Under the pieces are notes generated by a model. It saw nothing but the letters and a program-made list of their open reading frames with translations, searched no databases and had not been told where the DNA came from. From positions 220,760 to 284,759 of the forward strand of contig QWHH01000001.1 in the NCBI GenBank assembly GCA_021404785.1: 64,000 nucleotides of DNA. Reading direction: 5' to 3'. The translations under genes and the position numbers were made by a program. The DNA is from Lysobacterales bacterium PRO7. GTDB taxonomy: Bacteria > Pseudomonadota > Gammaproteobacteria > Xanthomonadales > Rhodanobacteraceae. Shown piece by piece: positions 29,201-37,428 of the stretch (the first letter of the stretch is position 1; the number at the start of each line of letters is the position of its first letter).

Positions 29201-32200
29201 ACGTGCAAAGCGGCGGCACGGTTTACGTCGACGCCGGCGTATACCCCGAAACCAGCGGCGCAGGCCAGAACCTCGTTGTCGGGATTCCGGTGACGATACT
29301 CGGCCAGCAGGCCACGGTGGACGCGCGCACACGCGATATCGGCGGTGGCAGCGACGCCAGCGAGACGATCATTGTGCCAGCAGTGGCTGACATCACGCTT
29401 GGTGACAGCGCTGTCGTCCAGATCAACAGCGACGGGGTAACGCTCGATGGGCTTGTGATCGATGGCGACAACAAGTTAATCAATTCGAACAACCCGCTTA
29501 ATGGCGCCGATCCGGATGAGACCGTAGGCGTGTATGCGTCGGCAAACAACACCATCATCCAGAACAGCGTGTTTCGCAACTTCACGTATGCCGGTATCGA
29601 CGGCTATGGTACCGGCGTGTCCGGCTATGGACCGGCGGGCGGCAACCTGATCATTCGCAACCGCTTTACCAATATCAACCCGACGAGTTGGGGCATCGGC
29701 ATTGTCCTGCAGGACAACTTCTACGCGCAGGTGACCAGCAACCTGATGGATCTGGTGCGCGTTGGCGTGCAGACCAACAACAATTTCCAGGCCGCGCCGG
29801 GCGGTTTCGCCCCGAGCATCAGCGGCAACGAAATCCACGCCACCCGCACGGGCGTTTTCCACAACCTGTTTTACGGTTCGGCAAGCACCTACACGATTTC
29901 CAACAACCAATTGATTGCGTCGGCGTACGCGCCGCAGGCCGGGCAATGGCAAGGCCTGTGGGTTGAGACGATGCAAAACGCGCAAACCGTCACGATCCTG
30001 GGCAACACGATCGACGGCAGCGCCTTGTCCGGCGCGCGCAACACCGTCGGATACCTGTTGAACTACATCCCCAGCAGCGCGGCATCGACGACTGCGATCG
30101 ATGGCGGCAGCGTAAGCAATGTCGCGGTTGGCGTCTTGTCCACGGACGCGACTGCCTATACCGGCGCGGTGAACGATTTCCTCGTACGCAATGTTGCCTT
30201 CAGCAACGTGTCGTTCGGCGCGTACTACGTCGAAGATACCAATGAGCAAAGCGGTTCCGCCAAACTGACCGTCGGAACCGGCAACACCTACGCCAACGTG
30301 GCGCACAAGCTGGTGCTGTCTGGTACGTCGCCGGCGGTGGCAGGCACTGTGCTGGACGACGTATTCGTGCGTTCGGCACGCAACTATTACTTCAACGCCA
30401 CGGGCGGCGGCCCAAGCTGCACATCCACGTCATGCACGGTTGCCAATGCTTCGATCAACGCCGGCATCGCCGATGTGGCGGTCGGCGGCACCGTGGACGT
30501 CGAAGCGGGCACGTTCGACGAAAACGTGGTCGCCAACAAGAGCGTGATCCTGCACGGTCCGTTCGCGGGCACCACGGGTTACGACGGCTCGCGCGATGGC
30601 ACCGGCGAGGCCATGATTTCGCCGGCGACTGGCGTCGCCCTGACGCTGGCGGCCAGCAACGCGGTCGTCGACGGATTCAGCATCAGCATCGCGTCGGGAG
30701 TCGCCGTGCAGCCCGGCGGCGCGACGCGCGACAACATGCAGTTCATCAACAACCGCGTCGTGAATATCCCGAATGGCGTCGGCATCCGCTTCGAACCGGG
30801 CGAAGGTACTCCGGCATCGGGACTGACGATTTCCGGCAATCTGTTTGCCGACATCGGCGGCACCGGCACGAACGGGACGGCGATCGAGTTGTACAAGGGC
30901 ACGCGCAACGCGACGGTCAGCGACAACCATTTCGACAGCATCCAGCAGATCGCATTGCAGGCCAATGGCGGCAACGGCACTGTGCAAGGGTTGAGCGCGA
31001 CGGGGAATGTCGTGCGCGATCCGGATGCCGTGGGTGCGAGCAATGCATTCGTGATCACCAAGGTCAGCAATGCCGTGATGCAGGGCAACGACCTGCAAGG
31101 TGTCAAGACCGGGTTGTTCATATCCGATGCCGAATCGAGCCTGGCCTTCACCTGCAACAGCATCAGCGGCGCCAATCGCGGCATATCCACCCTCGATTTC
31201 TTCGGCAATACGCCGAACTCGGGCGTGCGCATCTTCGACAACGCGATCCTGGGCAGCGCCGCGGCCGATGTGAACAACGGCATGACGCAGGCCCTTGTGG
31301 TCGGCTCGAACTACTACGGCGGCGGCAATGCGGTGGTCACGGGCAGCAATGCATTCGTCGCCGACGGCTTGTCCGGCAACCCGATCGGCAACGCGGCCTG
31401 CGGCGACAACACGCCGACGCAGATCGTGGTGCGTTCGGGCAGCGGCCAGTTCGCGCTGATCACCAACTCGTTCGCCAGTCCGCTCGTCGGGCGCGTCGAG
31501 GATGCACTCGGCGGCGCGGTGATGGGCGAGTCGATGGCGTTCACGCCGCCGGGCAGCGGCGCATCGGCAAACCTCGCCACAGCAAGCGGACTGAGCGATT
31601 TCAACGGCATCTTCAGTACGACCGCAATTGCCAACAGCGTGGCCGGCGCCTATGCGGTCACTCTGGCGGATACGAACTTTGGCGGCATCGCGCCGGCCAG
31701 CTTCATGCTCACCAACCAGTCGGCGACGGCGTCGATCGTGTTGGATTCGGCGAGCTTGAGCGCCACCTACGACGGCAATCCGCACGCGGTCACCGCGACG
31801 ACGACTCCGACCGGCCTGGTTTACACAGTGACTTACAACGGCAGTGCGACGGCACCGACCAATGCCGGTACTTATAACGTGGTCGCGACGATCAACGATC
31901 CGAGCTACTCGGGCAGTACCAGCGGCACGCTGACCATTGCTCCAAAACCGGAAACCTTGACGCTATCGAACCTGTCGCAGGTGTACGACGGCAATCCGAA
32001 GTCGGTGACGGTGACAGTGTCGCCGGATACGACGGTGCCGTACTCGGTCACCTACAACGGCAGCAGTGCGGCGCCAACTGCGGTCGGCACCTACACGGTG
32101 GTGGCCACGGTGACCGATCCGAACTACACCGGCTCGTCCACGGCGACCTTGACCATCACTGCCGCTTCGGCGCCGGATGTGGCAGTGTCGATCAGCAACG

Positions 32201-32979
32201 GCCGCAGCTACGTGCAGTACGGCAAGCAGCTGGTCTACACCATCGTGGTGACCAATAACGGTACGGCCGATGCGTCCAGTGTGACAATCAGCGCGCCATT
32301 GCCGCTCACGCAGACCCTGATCAACGCGACGTGGACCTGTGTGGCCTTCCCCGGTGCGACGTGTGCATCTCACGGCAGCGGTGACTTGAACGACACGGCG
32401 ACAATCGCGAAGGGTGCCGTTCTCATCTACACGCTGGCCGCAACCGTCAACGACGACCAGTCCTTGACGACGGATCAGGTCGCGATGACCGCGACTGCAA
32501 CCGTGAACGGCACGCCGGCGGACAGCAATCCGGCCAACAACACGGCGACCACGCCGGTCACCCAGATCGTGATCTTCCGCGATGGCTTCGAAGCCGGCGG
32601 CGACGGCGCGCAGAACGCCGCCGCCACGACGCCGCTGTCGAGCATGAGCGCGAAGTCCACGCTCTCCCTGGATCCGGCGGCGGCACCGCAAGGCCAGCTC
32701 GTTCCGCAAACCTGGCTGCGTGGGGTGGATGCAAACGGCCGTGTCGTGTTCGAGGTCGATACCTTGCACATCGGCACGCTGTCGCTGATGCGCCTGTCGG
32801 TGAGCGATGCGAACGGCAACCTGATGCCGGGCACCTGGTCGACCGCGGAGCAATTCGCATTTGGCTTCGCGGGCAGCGGCGGCAAATACCAGGCGATGCT
32901 GGCGACGAGCAAGGGCAGCTTGCAGATGCCGCTGCCGGCATGGGCGACACTGCCCGTGCAGGTGTACGTGGCGCATTGA
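26296..32979 (+). CDS. Giant secreted right-handed beta-helix protein with MBG and DUF11 domains
   Basis: Encodes 2227 residues. The start at 26296 follows AAGGGGATGGACC; an ATG at 26269 would add nine residues. After a signal peptide (to about residue 30) come four beta-helix modules starting near residues 31, 532, 922 and 1363. Each opens with a 'YVN...FATI.DAL...GTVYV..G.Y.E' entry typical of pectate-lyase-like helices and is followed by many NxFxN rungs. Then two MBG/YDG domains (about 1813-1955), a DUF11 domain (about 1960-2090), the motif IFRDGFE (2093-2099) and a 128-residue C-terminal domain. It probably acts at or outside the cell surface, in adhesion or polysaccharide binding; no catalytic residues are recognised. 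Confidence 0.85.
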   Translation: MAIFANFRRTAIACASLVMLTAAAQAAATDRWVAPTGNNTSNSCTVQASPCQTIVYAIGQSGSGDTIHIAAGTYDLLSGSPLTITTPNLTLVGADPNNKPVIQRTAGATNQALLVINGAKNVTVQNLHFAMDQSFVAEGIIANGFVDGLSITGNTFADLQSVPGTNSSYSKRNAISINNDSGNSQGIAAATGSSVSITNNTIQGVVSSTTFLRAGIQMDNGVGTISGNTITAGVHDIIVRFSTVTTNSSATTTTISGNTTHGRGLEFDMPNAGVGAITIGSNQINAPAGTSGSANYAADWSLMRLMGNPQNLPVTVSGNTFAGYQGSYRGVLAENFPNTTFTNNTFTPANGATDFVSLVVSNKALNTDNPPDAPLQMSITANGNTFNGSGMAGAGRAVEFLNDNANGATFGSLLFGTTASPNVFDSNLRWYFHLDDYTCSTNTSAVGATAGGPAPMCTFLDYTDVNPPGGLPNTSVKPFTANVNAANNTFGGISPTAMTTAQQNQLQAQTYDKQANPVLGQVDYGLAETQSVVYVNAAYSGHSFGDSLAFPFGTQNGACAATTVYFGLNAFATIADGLTHVTNAGTVCVAKGNYAEAVTLANNVQLIGDGDTSGGTAIAGGITIAASGTSGAPLLMQNLSVKNSAGVGITLNGSQSYITLDSVNSSGNIGDGFHAFGTGTTTNLTVTNSHFDNNGRFPPIFNGDLVAGFNFGENASGNTVSISGSTFDGNNGGGLVVNNIGSASSLTTIQNWTITGSDFSDNIPLDPTATTDPNNFYTGGGGIWLKTGAAGSVIDGFSVSGSTFGGNSSENSLNKVGITARARPGTTMKNVSICNNTFSATAAPGTGTQLTGINVFDDTGNTGYQPITICGTSTFNNLVEGISGLEQFTLRGTKPLINLTGTLTLNSSDGFKNVRFSPAPNPVYVNKALAGTPNGTIVSFTHPQLNGGSAVSATFGVNTFATINDALANVQSGGTVYVDAGVYPETSGAGQNLVVGIPVTILGQQATVDARTRDIGGGSDASETIIVPAVADITLGDSAVVQINSDGVTLDGLVIDGDNKLINSNNPLNGADPDETVGVYASANNTIIQNSVFRNFTYAGIDGYGTGVSGYGPAGGNLIIRNRFTNINPTSWGIGIVLQDNFYAQVTSNLMDLVRVGVQTNNNFQAAPGGFAPSISGNEIHATRTGVFHNLFYGSASTYTISNNQLIASAYAPQAGQWQGLWVETMQNAQTVTILGNTIDGSALSGARNTVGYLLNYIPSSAASTTAIDGGSVSNVAVGVLSTDATAYTGAVNDFLVRNVAFSNVSFGAYYVEDTNEQSGSAKLTVGTGNTYANVAHKLVLSGTSPAVAGTVLDDVFVRSARNYYFNATGGGPSCTSTSCTVANASINAGIADVAVGGTVDVEAGTFDENVVANKSVILHGPFAGTTGYDGSRDGTGEAMISPATGVALTLAASNAVVDGFSISIASGVAVQPGGATRDNMQFINNRVVNIPNGVGIRFEPGEGTPASGLTISGNLFADIGGTGTNGTAIELYKGTRNATVSDNHFDSIQQIALQANGGNGTVQGLSATGNVVRDPDAVGASNAFVITKVSNAVMQGNDLQGVKTGLFISDAESSLAFTCNSISGANRGISTLDFFGNTPNSGVRIFDNAILGSAAADVNNGMTQALVVGSNYYGGGNAVVTGSNAFVADGLSGNPIGNAACGDNTPTQIVVRSGSGQFALITNSFASPLVGRVEDALGGAVMGESMAFTPPGSGASANLATASGLSDFNGIFSTTAIANSVAGAYAVTLADTNFGGIAPASFMLTNQSATASIVLDSASLSATYDGNPHAVTATTTPTGLVYTVTYNGSATAPTNAGTYNVVATINDPSYSGSTSGTLTIAPKPETLTLSNLSQVYDGNPKSVTVTVSPDTTVPYSVTYNGSSAAPTAVGTYTVVATVTDPNYTGSSTATLTITAASAPDVAVSISNGRSYVQYGKQLVYTIVVTNNGTADASSVTISAPLPLTQTLINATWTCVAFPGATCASHGSGDLNDTATIAKGAVLIYTLAATVNDDQSLTTDQVAMTATATVNGTPADSNPANNTATTPVTQIVIFRDGFEAGGDGAQNAAATTPLSSMSAKSTLSLDPAAAPQGQLVPQTWLRGVDANGRVVFEVDTLHIGTLSLMRLSVSDANGNLMPGTWSTAEQFAFGFAGSGGKYQAMLATSKGSLQMPLPAWATLPVQVYVAH

Positions 32980-33045
32980 TTGTCAGGGCTCGCTACTCGG
33001 CCAGGGACGGCCGAGCAGCGCTTCCCCTTCTTCCTGACAATCAAT
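32975..33045. terminator. Nested inverted repeat, likely bidirectional terminator
   Basis: Outer arms ATTGATTGTCAGG (32975-32987) and CCTGACAATCAAT (33033-33045) are perfect over 13 bp. Inner arms CTCGGCC (32996-33002) and GGCCGAG (33009-33015) are perfect over 7 bp. The outer arms contain the stop codons of both converging genes. There is no long T tract, so termination may depend on the structure itself. Confidence 0.6.
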
Positions 33046-34138
33046 CCAGTCGTTTGCTCGTGCGCGCGATGGCGACGCCGAGCACAATCACGATGAAGGC
33101 GCCGAGCGCGGCCAGTTCCGGCCACAGGTCGGCAAGCGTCGCCGCGCGCAGCAGGATGCCGCGGATCAGGCGCATGAAATGCGTCATCGGCAAGATCTCG
33201 GCCAGCCACTGCGCCGGCTTCGGCATGCCCGCATACGGAAACATGAAGCCGGACAGCAGGATCTGCGGCAGGAAGGTGAAGAACGCGAGTTGCATGGCCT
33301 GGAACTGGCTCTTCGCCAGCGTCGACAGGAATACGCCCAGCGCCAGCGAAGCGACGATGAACACCAGCGAGGCGACATAGACGTCGGCGAGGCTGCCGTT
33401 GATCGGCACGTGGAAGATGACGACGCCGAGCAGCAGCACGAGAGTCACCTGGATCAGTCCGATGCCGACAAAGGGCAGCACCTTGCCCACGGTCAGTTCC
33501 GTCGGCGACACGGGTGTGGCGATCAGGAATTCCAGATTGCCGCGCTCACGTTCGCGCACCAGGGCCATCGCGGTGAACAACACCATCGTCATCGTCAGGA
33601 TCACGCCGATCAATCCCGGTACGGTATTCACCGGCGCGCGCCGGCCGGGGTTGTAGAAGTTCACGATTTCCACATTGGCCGGCGGAGCCGGCGCGGCTGG
33701 ATTGAGCAGGGTATTAAGCGGCAACGCGGCGAGCTGGCGCACGGCTTGTTGTACGGTCTGATCCGAACCGTCGACGACGATTTGCAAGGGTGGGCGGTCG
33801 CGCTCGATCAGGCGACGCTCGAAATCTGGCGGCACCACCAGCGCCGCGCTGATGTCGCCCTTGCGCAACAGCGCATCAACATCCTGCGGTGTGCGCAGGC
33901 GGAAATCCAGATCCAATACCTGGGTCTGCGCGATCGCGGCGATCATTTGCCGCGACTGCGCGGTGCGCGCCTGATCGAGCACGGCGGCAGGCAGGTGGCG
34001 GATGTCCATGTTGATCGCATAGCCGAACAACAGCAGCTGCATGGTCGGGATGCCGACGATCATGGCGAACGTCAGCTTGTCGCGGCGCAGCTGGCGCAGT
34101 TCCTTGACGACGATGGCAAAGAGCCGGCGCAGGTTCAT
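33041..34138 (-). CDS. ABC-2 type transporter permease (YbhS/YbhR-like)
   Basis: Encodes 365 residues. The N-terminal helix is followed by a large periplasmic domain (about 40-175) and five C-terminal helices, the ABC-2 drug-exporter layout. The start at 34138 overlaps the ATPase stop (ATGA). It contains FLIATPVSPTELTVGK and QILLSGFMFPYAGMP, as in YhhJ/YbhR/YbhS permeases. Only one permease gene is present, so the transporter may work as a homodimer. Confidence 0.88.
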   Translation of the reverse strand: MNLRRLFAIVVKELRQLRRDKLTFAMIVGIPTMQLLLFGYAINMDIRHLPAAVLDQARTAQSRQMIAAIAQTQVLDLDFRLRTPQDVDALLRKGDISAALVVPPDFERRLIERDRPPLQIVVDGSDQTVQQAVRQLAALPLNTLLNPAAPAPPANVEIVNFYNPGRRAPVNTVPGLIGVILTMTMVLFTAMALVRERERGNLEFLIATPVSPTELTVGKVLPFVGIGLIQVTLVLLLGVVIFHVPINGSLADVYVASLVFIVASLALGVFLSTLAKSQFQAMQLAFFTFLPQILLSGFMFPYAGMPKPAQWLAEILPMTHFMRLIRGILLRAATLADLWPELAALGAFIVIVLGVAIARTSKRLD

Positions 34139-35106
34139 GCGCGGATCTCCGCGCGCGGCGCCGGCGCCTGGCGCGTGGCGGCGACGAACACGTCCTCGAG
34201 GTTGGGCCGTGTCGTTTCCACGCGCGCATCGATGTCCGCCGCGTGCAGATCTGCGGCGATGCGCGCACGCAAATCCGCAGAGTCGCTGCCAAGCACGCGC
34301 AAGGACGCGCCGATCTGCGCCATCGCTGCGATTCCCGGCAAGTTCGCCAGTGCGTTCTGCGCCGCGCGCGGATTCGCGCAATCGACGAGCAGCACCTGGC
34401 CGGGCAGGGCATTCTCGAGTTCGTGCGGTGTGCCGTCGGCGACAAGGCGGCCGCGGTCGAGGATCGCGAGCCGGTGGCAGCGCTCGGCTTCGTCCATGTA
34501 GTGCGTCGAGACGAGGATCGTGGTACCCGCATCGGTGAGCGCGAACAGCGAATCCCAGAATTCGCGCCGCGATTGCGGGTCCACCGCGCTGGTCGGCTCG
34601 TCGAGCAGGAGCAATTCCGGCTTGTGCAGCACGGCCGCAGCGAGCGCCAGGCGTTGCTTCTGCCCGCCGGACAAGGTACCGGCGAGTTGGCCGCGCTGCT
34701 CGCCGAGCCAGTAGCGTTCGAGCAATCCGGCCACGCGGGCGCGGGTTTGGGCGCGATCCAGTTCGTGCACGGCGGCGACGAATTCGAGGTTTTCGCGCAC
34801 GGTCAGGTCGTCGTACAACGAGAACTTCTGCGTCATGTAACCGATGCGGCGCTTGAGCGCCTCGGCCTGTTCCGGGATCTGGTAGCCGAGCACATCGATC
34901 GTGCCTGCACTTGGCAGCAACAAGCCGCACAACATGCGGATCGCGGTCGTCTTGCCCGATCCATTCGGGCCGAGAAAGCCGTACACCTGCGCGCGGTTGA
35001 CGGTCAGGTCGATGCGGTCGACGGCAACGACCTTGCCGAATGTGCGCGTCAAGCCACGCGCGACAATGGCCGCCTCGTCATTCACTTCAACAACGTCGCC
35101 TGGCAC
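34135..35106 (-). CDS. ABC transporter ATP-binding protein (YbhF-like)
   Basis: Encodes 323 residues with a single nucleotide-binding domain. It has Walker A GPNGSGKTT, Q-loop in MTQKFSLY, signature LSGGQKQRLALA, Walker B LLLLDEPTSAVD and H-loop STHYMDEAERC. The C-terminal 90 residues form the usual extra domain of drug-export ATPases. The start overlaps the end of the HlyD-like gene by 25 bases. E. coli YbhF has two such domains, whereas this has one. Predicted to power export of a drug or lipid-like substrate. Confidence 0.9.
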   Translation of the reverse strand: MPGDVVEVNDEAAIVARGLTRTFGKVVAVDRIDLTVNRAQVYGFLGPNGSGKTTAIRMLCGLLLPSAGTIDVLGYQIPEQAEALKRRIGYMTQKFSLYDDLTVRENLEFVAAVHELDRAQTRARVAGLLERYWLGEQRGQLAGTLSGGQKQRLALAAAVLHKPELLLLDEPTSAVDPQSRREFWDSLFALTDAGTTILVSTHYMDEAERCHRLAILDRGRLVADGTPHELENALPGQVLLVDCANPRAAQNALANLPGIAAMAQIGASLRVLGSDSADLRARIAADLHAADIDARVETTRPNLEDVFVAATRQAPAPRAEIRA

Positions 35107-36038
35107 GGTACGCCGGCCGGCAGCTTGCGCGCCGCGTCGCCGTCGAGGAACAGGTCGGCGCGATAAGTCAGGCGGCTGGCGTCGTCGCCGCTCAATGCGT
35201 AGTACGGGGTGAAACTTGCTTCGCTGCGGATGCGCTTGAGCGTCGCGGTGAATGGCTGCGCAACGCCATCCACGTGCACGGAAAAACGCGCGCCTTGTTG
35301 CATGGATGCGCGTTGCGATTCCGCCACGAAGACCTGTGCATAGGGCGCATCGCCGACCAGCATGCTGACCACGCTGGCGCCCGCGGGCGGACGATCGCCA
35401 AGCCGGAATGGCAGCGCATCGACCCGGCCAGCGCGCGGCGCGTGCACGGAGAGCCGATCCAGCGTGAGCTGCAATTGCGCGGCTTGTGCCTTGGCCTGTG
35501 CGAGTGCGGCTTCGCCCTGGGCCAGATCTTCGGGTCGCGTGCCGTTGAGCAGTTCGGCGAGGTTGGCTTTCGCCGCGGCGGCATCCGCATCGGCCTGGCG
35601 CAACGCCGTATTGGCGTTGTCGAGGTCTGCCTGACTGTTCAGACCGCGCTTGCGGATGTCGGCAGCGCGGTCGCGCGCGATGCGCGCGTTCGCCGCGGTC
35701 GTCTGCGCGCGCGCCAACGCCGCACGGCTGGCATCGATGGTCTCGATGCGTGCGCCGTGGCGCAATTCGTCGAATGCCGCGCTCAGGCGCTGCACATCCG
35801 CCTGCGCGGCATCGAGCTGTGCCTGCGTACGGCGCGGATCGAGCGTGAGCAGCAGTTGCCCGGCCTGCACGTTGTCGCCTTCGTTCACGAGGATCTGCGT
35901 GATCGGTTCAGACACTTCCGCTGGCACCGCGATGCGGTCCCATTCCAGCGTGCCGAGCAGGGGCGGCGGGCCGCTGTCACGCGTGCAGCCGCATAACGCT
36001 GCCAAAACCAGGGTGGCGACAAGCAGGCTTTTTCGCAT
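35082..36038 (-). CDS. HlyD-family membrane fusion lipoprotein (YbhG-like)
   Basis: Encodes 318 residues from ATG 36038, preceded by GGAG. A lipobox is visible (LAALCGC). It has a biotinyl-lipoyl half (VNEGDNVQAGQLLLTLD), a long alpha-helical hairpin (about 75-190, Ala/Asp/Gln-rich heptads), then the second lipoyl half and a beta-barrel domain. It should link the inner-membrane ABC transporter to an outer-membrane channel. It is the first gene of the three-gene exporter operon. Confidence 0.9.
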   Translation of the reverse strand: MRKSLLVATLVLAALCGCTRDSGPPPLLGTLEWDRIAVPAEVSEPITQILVNEGDNVQAGQLLLTLDPRRTQAQLDAAQADVQRLSAAFDELRHGARIETIDASRAALARAQTTAANARIARDRAADIRKRGLNSQADLDNANTALRQADADAAAAKANLAELLNGTRPEDLAQGEAALAQAKAQAAQLQLTLDRLSVHAPRAGRVDALPFRLGDRPPAGASVVSMLVGDAPYAQVFVAESQRASMQQGARFSVHVDGVAQPFTATLKRIRSEASFTPYYALSGDDASRLTYRADLFLDGDAARKLPAGVPCQATLLK

Positions 36039-36180
36039 GCGCGATCTCCAGTACACGGCCAGCGCGTACAAGCCGCATGGTATCGCATGCGCGCCGTGAG
36101 CAGCCTCATTGCGGATGTCGCAGGCATAACCGCCGCCGCGGTATCCTAGCCTATTGGAGAGTAGGGATCGGAGCTGGATC

Positions 36181-36198
36181 ATGGTGTTTGCGGCGTGA
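36181..36198 (+). CDS. Possible five-codon leader peptide before the diguanylate cyclase
   Basis: ATG-GTG-TTT-GCG-GCG-TGA has a good GGAG (36170-36173) seven bases upstream. Its stop overlaps the start codon of the next gene (TGATG), which has no binding site of its own. This layout suggests translation of the cyclase by re-initiation. It could also be chance. Confidence 0.3.
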   Translation: MVFAA

Positions 36199-37289
36199 TG
36201 GCAATGGCATTCTGGCCGGCATGGGCGGCTCCGATGCTGAACGGTGCGGCCTTGCTGCTTGCGCTCGGATTCCGCCGCAATCGCGCGGTCCTCGTGCTGG
36301 CCGTGCTCACGCTGGCCGCGCTGGCGCTGGCCGATTCGGGACTGTTTGCGGACGCAACGCGCGGCGCGGATGCCGCGCGCATGTTCGCACCATGGTTGTT
36401 GCTGGTCGCCGCCGTCTTGCCGGAACGCGGATTCCTGGCGCGGCGCAACGTCGCCCTGCTGGTCGCGCTGGCGCTGTCGGGGTGGCTGACCGTGGTCGCA
36501 TCCGACGGCTTGTGGCCGCACCTGCGCGCGGGCTTGCCATTCGGCCTGTTGCCGTGGAATGCGGGCAGTGTGGCCGCGGGACTGACCTTCGCCGCCGCGC
36601 TGGCATGCCTGTTGCGCTGGGTGCTGGGCGGCGCGCCGATGGAAGCGGGACTGGGCATCGTGCTAGGCCTTGCCGGATTTTCGATGCTGCCGGGCGTAGG
36701 CAGCGACGGCACCAGTCGCACACTGGCGCTGGCCGGCGCATGCGCGCTGTTCGCGGTGCTCTATGCATCGTATCGAATGGCCTTCGTCGATGCGTTGTCG
36801 GGCCTGCCGAACCGGCGCGCGCTGGACGAAACGCTGGCGCGCCTGACCGGCGATTACGCGCTGGCGATGGTGGACGTGGATCATTTCAAGCAATTCAACG
36901 ACACGCACGGACACGATGCCGGCGATCGCGTGTTGCAGGCTGTCGCCGCCGAGCTGCGGCGCGAACGCCGCGCCAGTTCCTTCCGTTACGGTGGCGAAGA
37001 ATTCTGCCTGCTGTTCACCGGCGCGCGCAGCCGCGAGGCGGTGCGCATGTGCGACCAGACCCGGCGCAATGTCGAGGCAATGCGCGTGCGCATTCGCTCC
37101 GCACCGGCAAAACCGCGCGGCGGACAGGCAGTCAAGCGCCGCGAAGATATTGCGGTGAACGTCACGGTGAGCATCGGCGTGGCGCTGCGCGATGCGCAGA
37201 TGCGCATGGCCAGCGACGTCCTCAAGGCGGCCGACCAGGCGCTGTACCAGGCCAAGTCGCGCGGGCGCAACCGCGTCGTCGCGCGCTGA
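36198..37289 (+). CDS. Membrane-anchored diguanylate cyclase (GGDEF domain)
   Basis: Encodes 363 residues; the start is ATG 36198 (GTG 36195 also possible). The N-terminal 195 residues form six or seven membrane helices without a recognised sensor family. The GGDEF domain (about 200-360) has an intact active site, Gly-Gly-Glu-Glu-Phe at 265-269 (RYGGEEFCLLF), and metal/GTP-binding DVDHFKQFND. It should make cyclic di-GMP from two GTP. The inhibitory RxxD site upstream of the signature is absent, so product feedback may be missing. Confidence 0.9.
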   Translation: MAMAFWPAWAAPMLNGAALLLALGFRRNRAVLVLAVLTLAALALADSGLFADATRGADAARMFAPWLLLVAAVLPERGFLARRNVALLVALALSGWLTVVASDGLWPHLRAGLPFGLLPWNAGSVAAGLTFAAALACLLRWVLGGAPMEAGLGIVLGLAGFSMLPGVGSDGTSRTLALAGACALFAVLYASYRMAFVDALSGLPNRRALDETLARLTGDYALAMVDVDHFKQFNDTHGHDAGDRVLQAVAAELRRERRASSFRYGGEEFCLLFTGARSREAVRMCDQTRRNVEAMRVRIRSAPAKPRGGQAVKRREDIAVNVTVSIGVALRDAQMRMASDVLKAADQALYQAKSRGRNRVVAR

Positions 37290-37322
37290 CGACCAACCGG
37301 TACGAATCTGCGGAGGCCGTGC

Positions 37323-37336
37323 TTGACTCAGGTCAT
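37323..37336 (+). promoter_or_regulatory. FNR/DNR-type box upstream of the DnrO-like gene
   Basis: TTGAC-TCAG-GTCAT matches the Crp/FNR-family inverted repeat TTGAy-N4-rTCAA except for the last base. It lies 93 bases before the DnrO-like start and just after the cyclase gene. Such boxes bind FNR (oxygen) or DNR/NNR (nitric oxide) regulators. Confidence 0.5.
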
Positions 37337-37428
37337 GGCGTGAGCCGGGGCGCTCGCGCATGCTCGATACCACGTCACCCACCGCGCGTCGAAGCCGTTT
37401 GCGCCCCAAGCACTTGCTGGAGAGTCCG

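Noticed and set aside
26296..32979. Giant protein as a type V autotransporter
   Set aside because: The C-terminal 128 residues do not show a 12-strand barrel pattern or a terminal aromatic residue; it ends in VYVAH.
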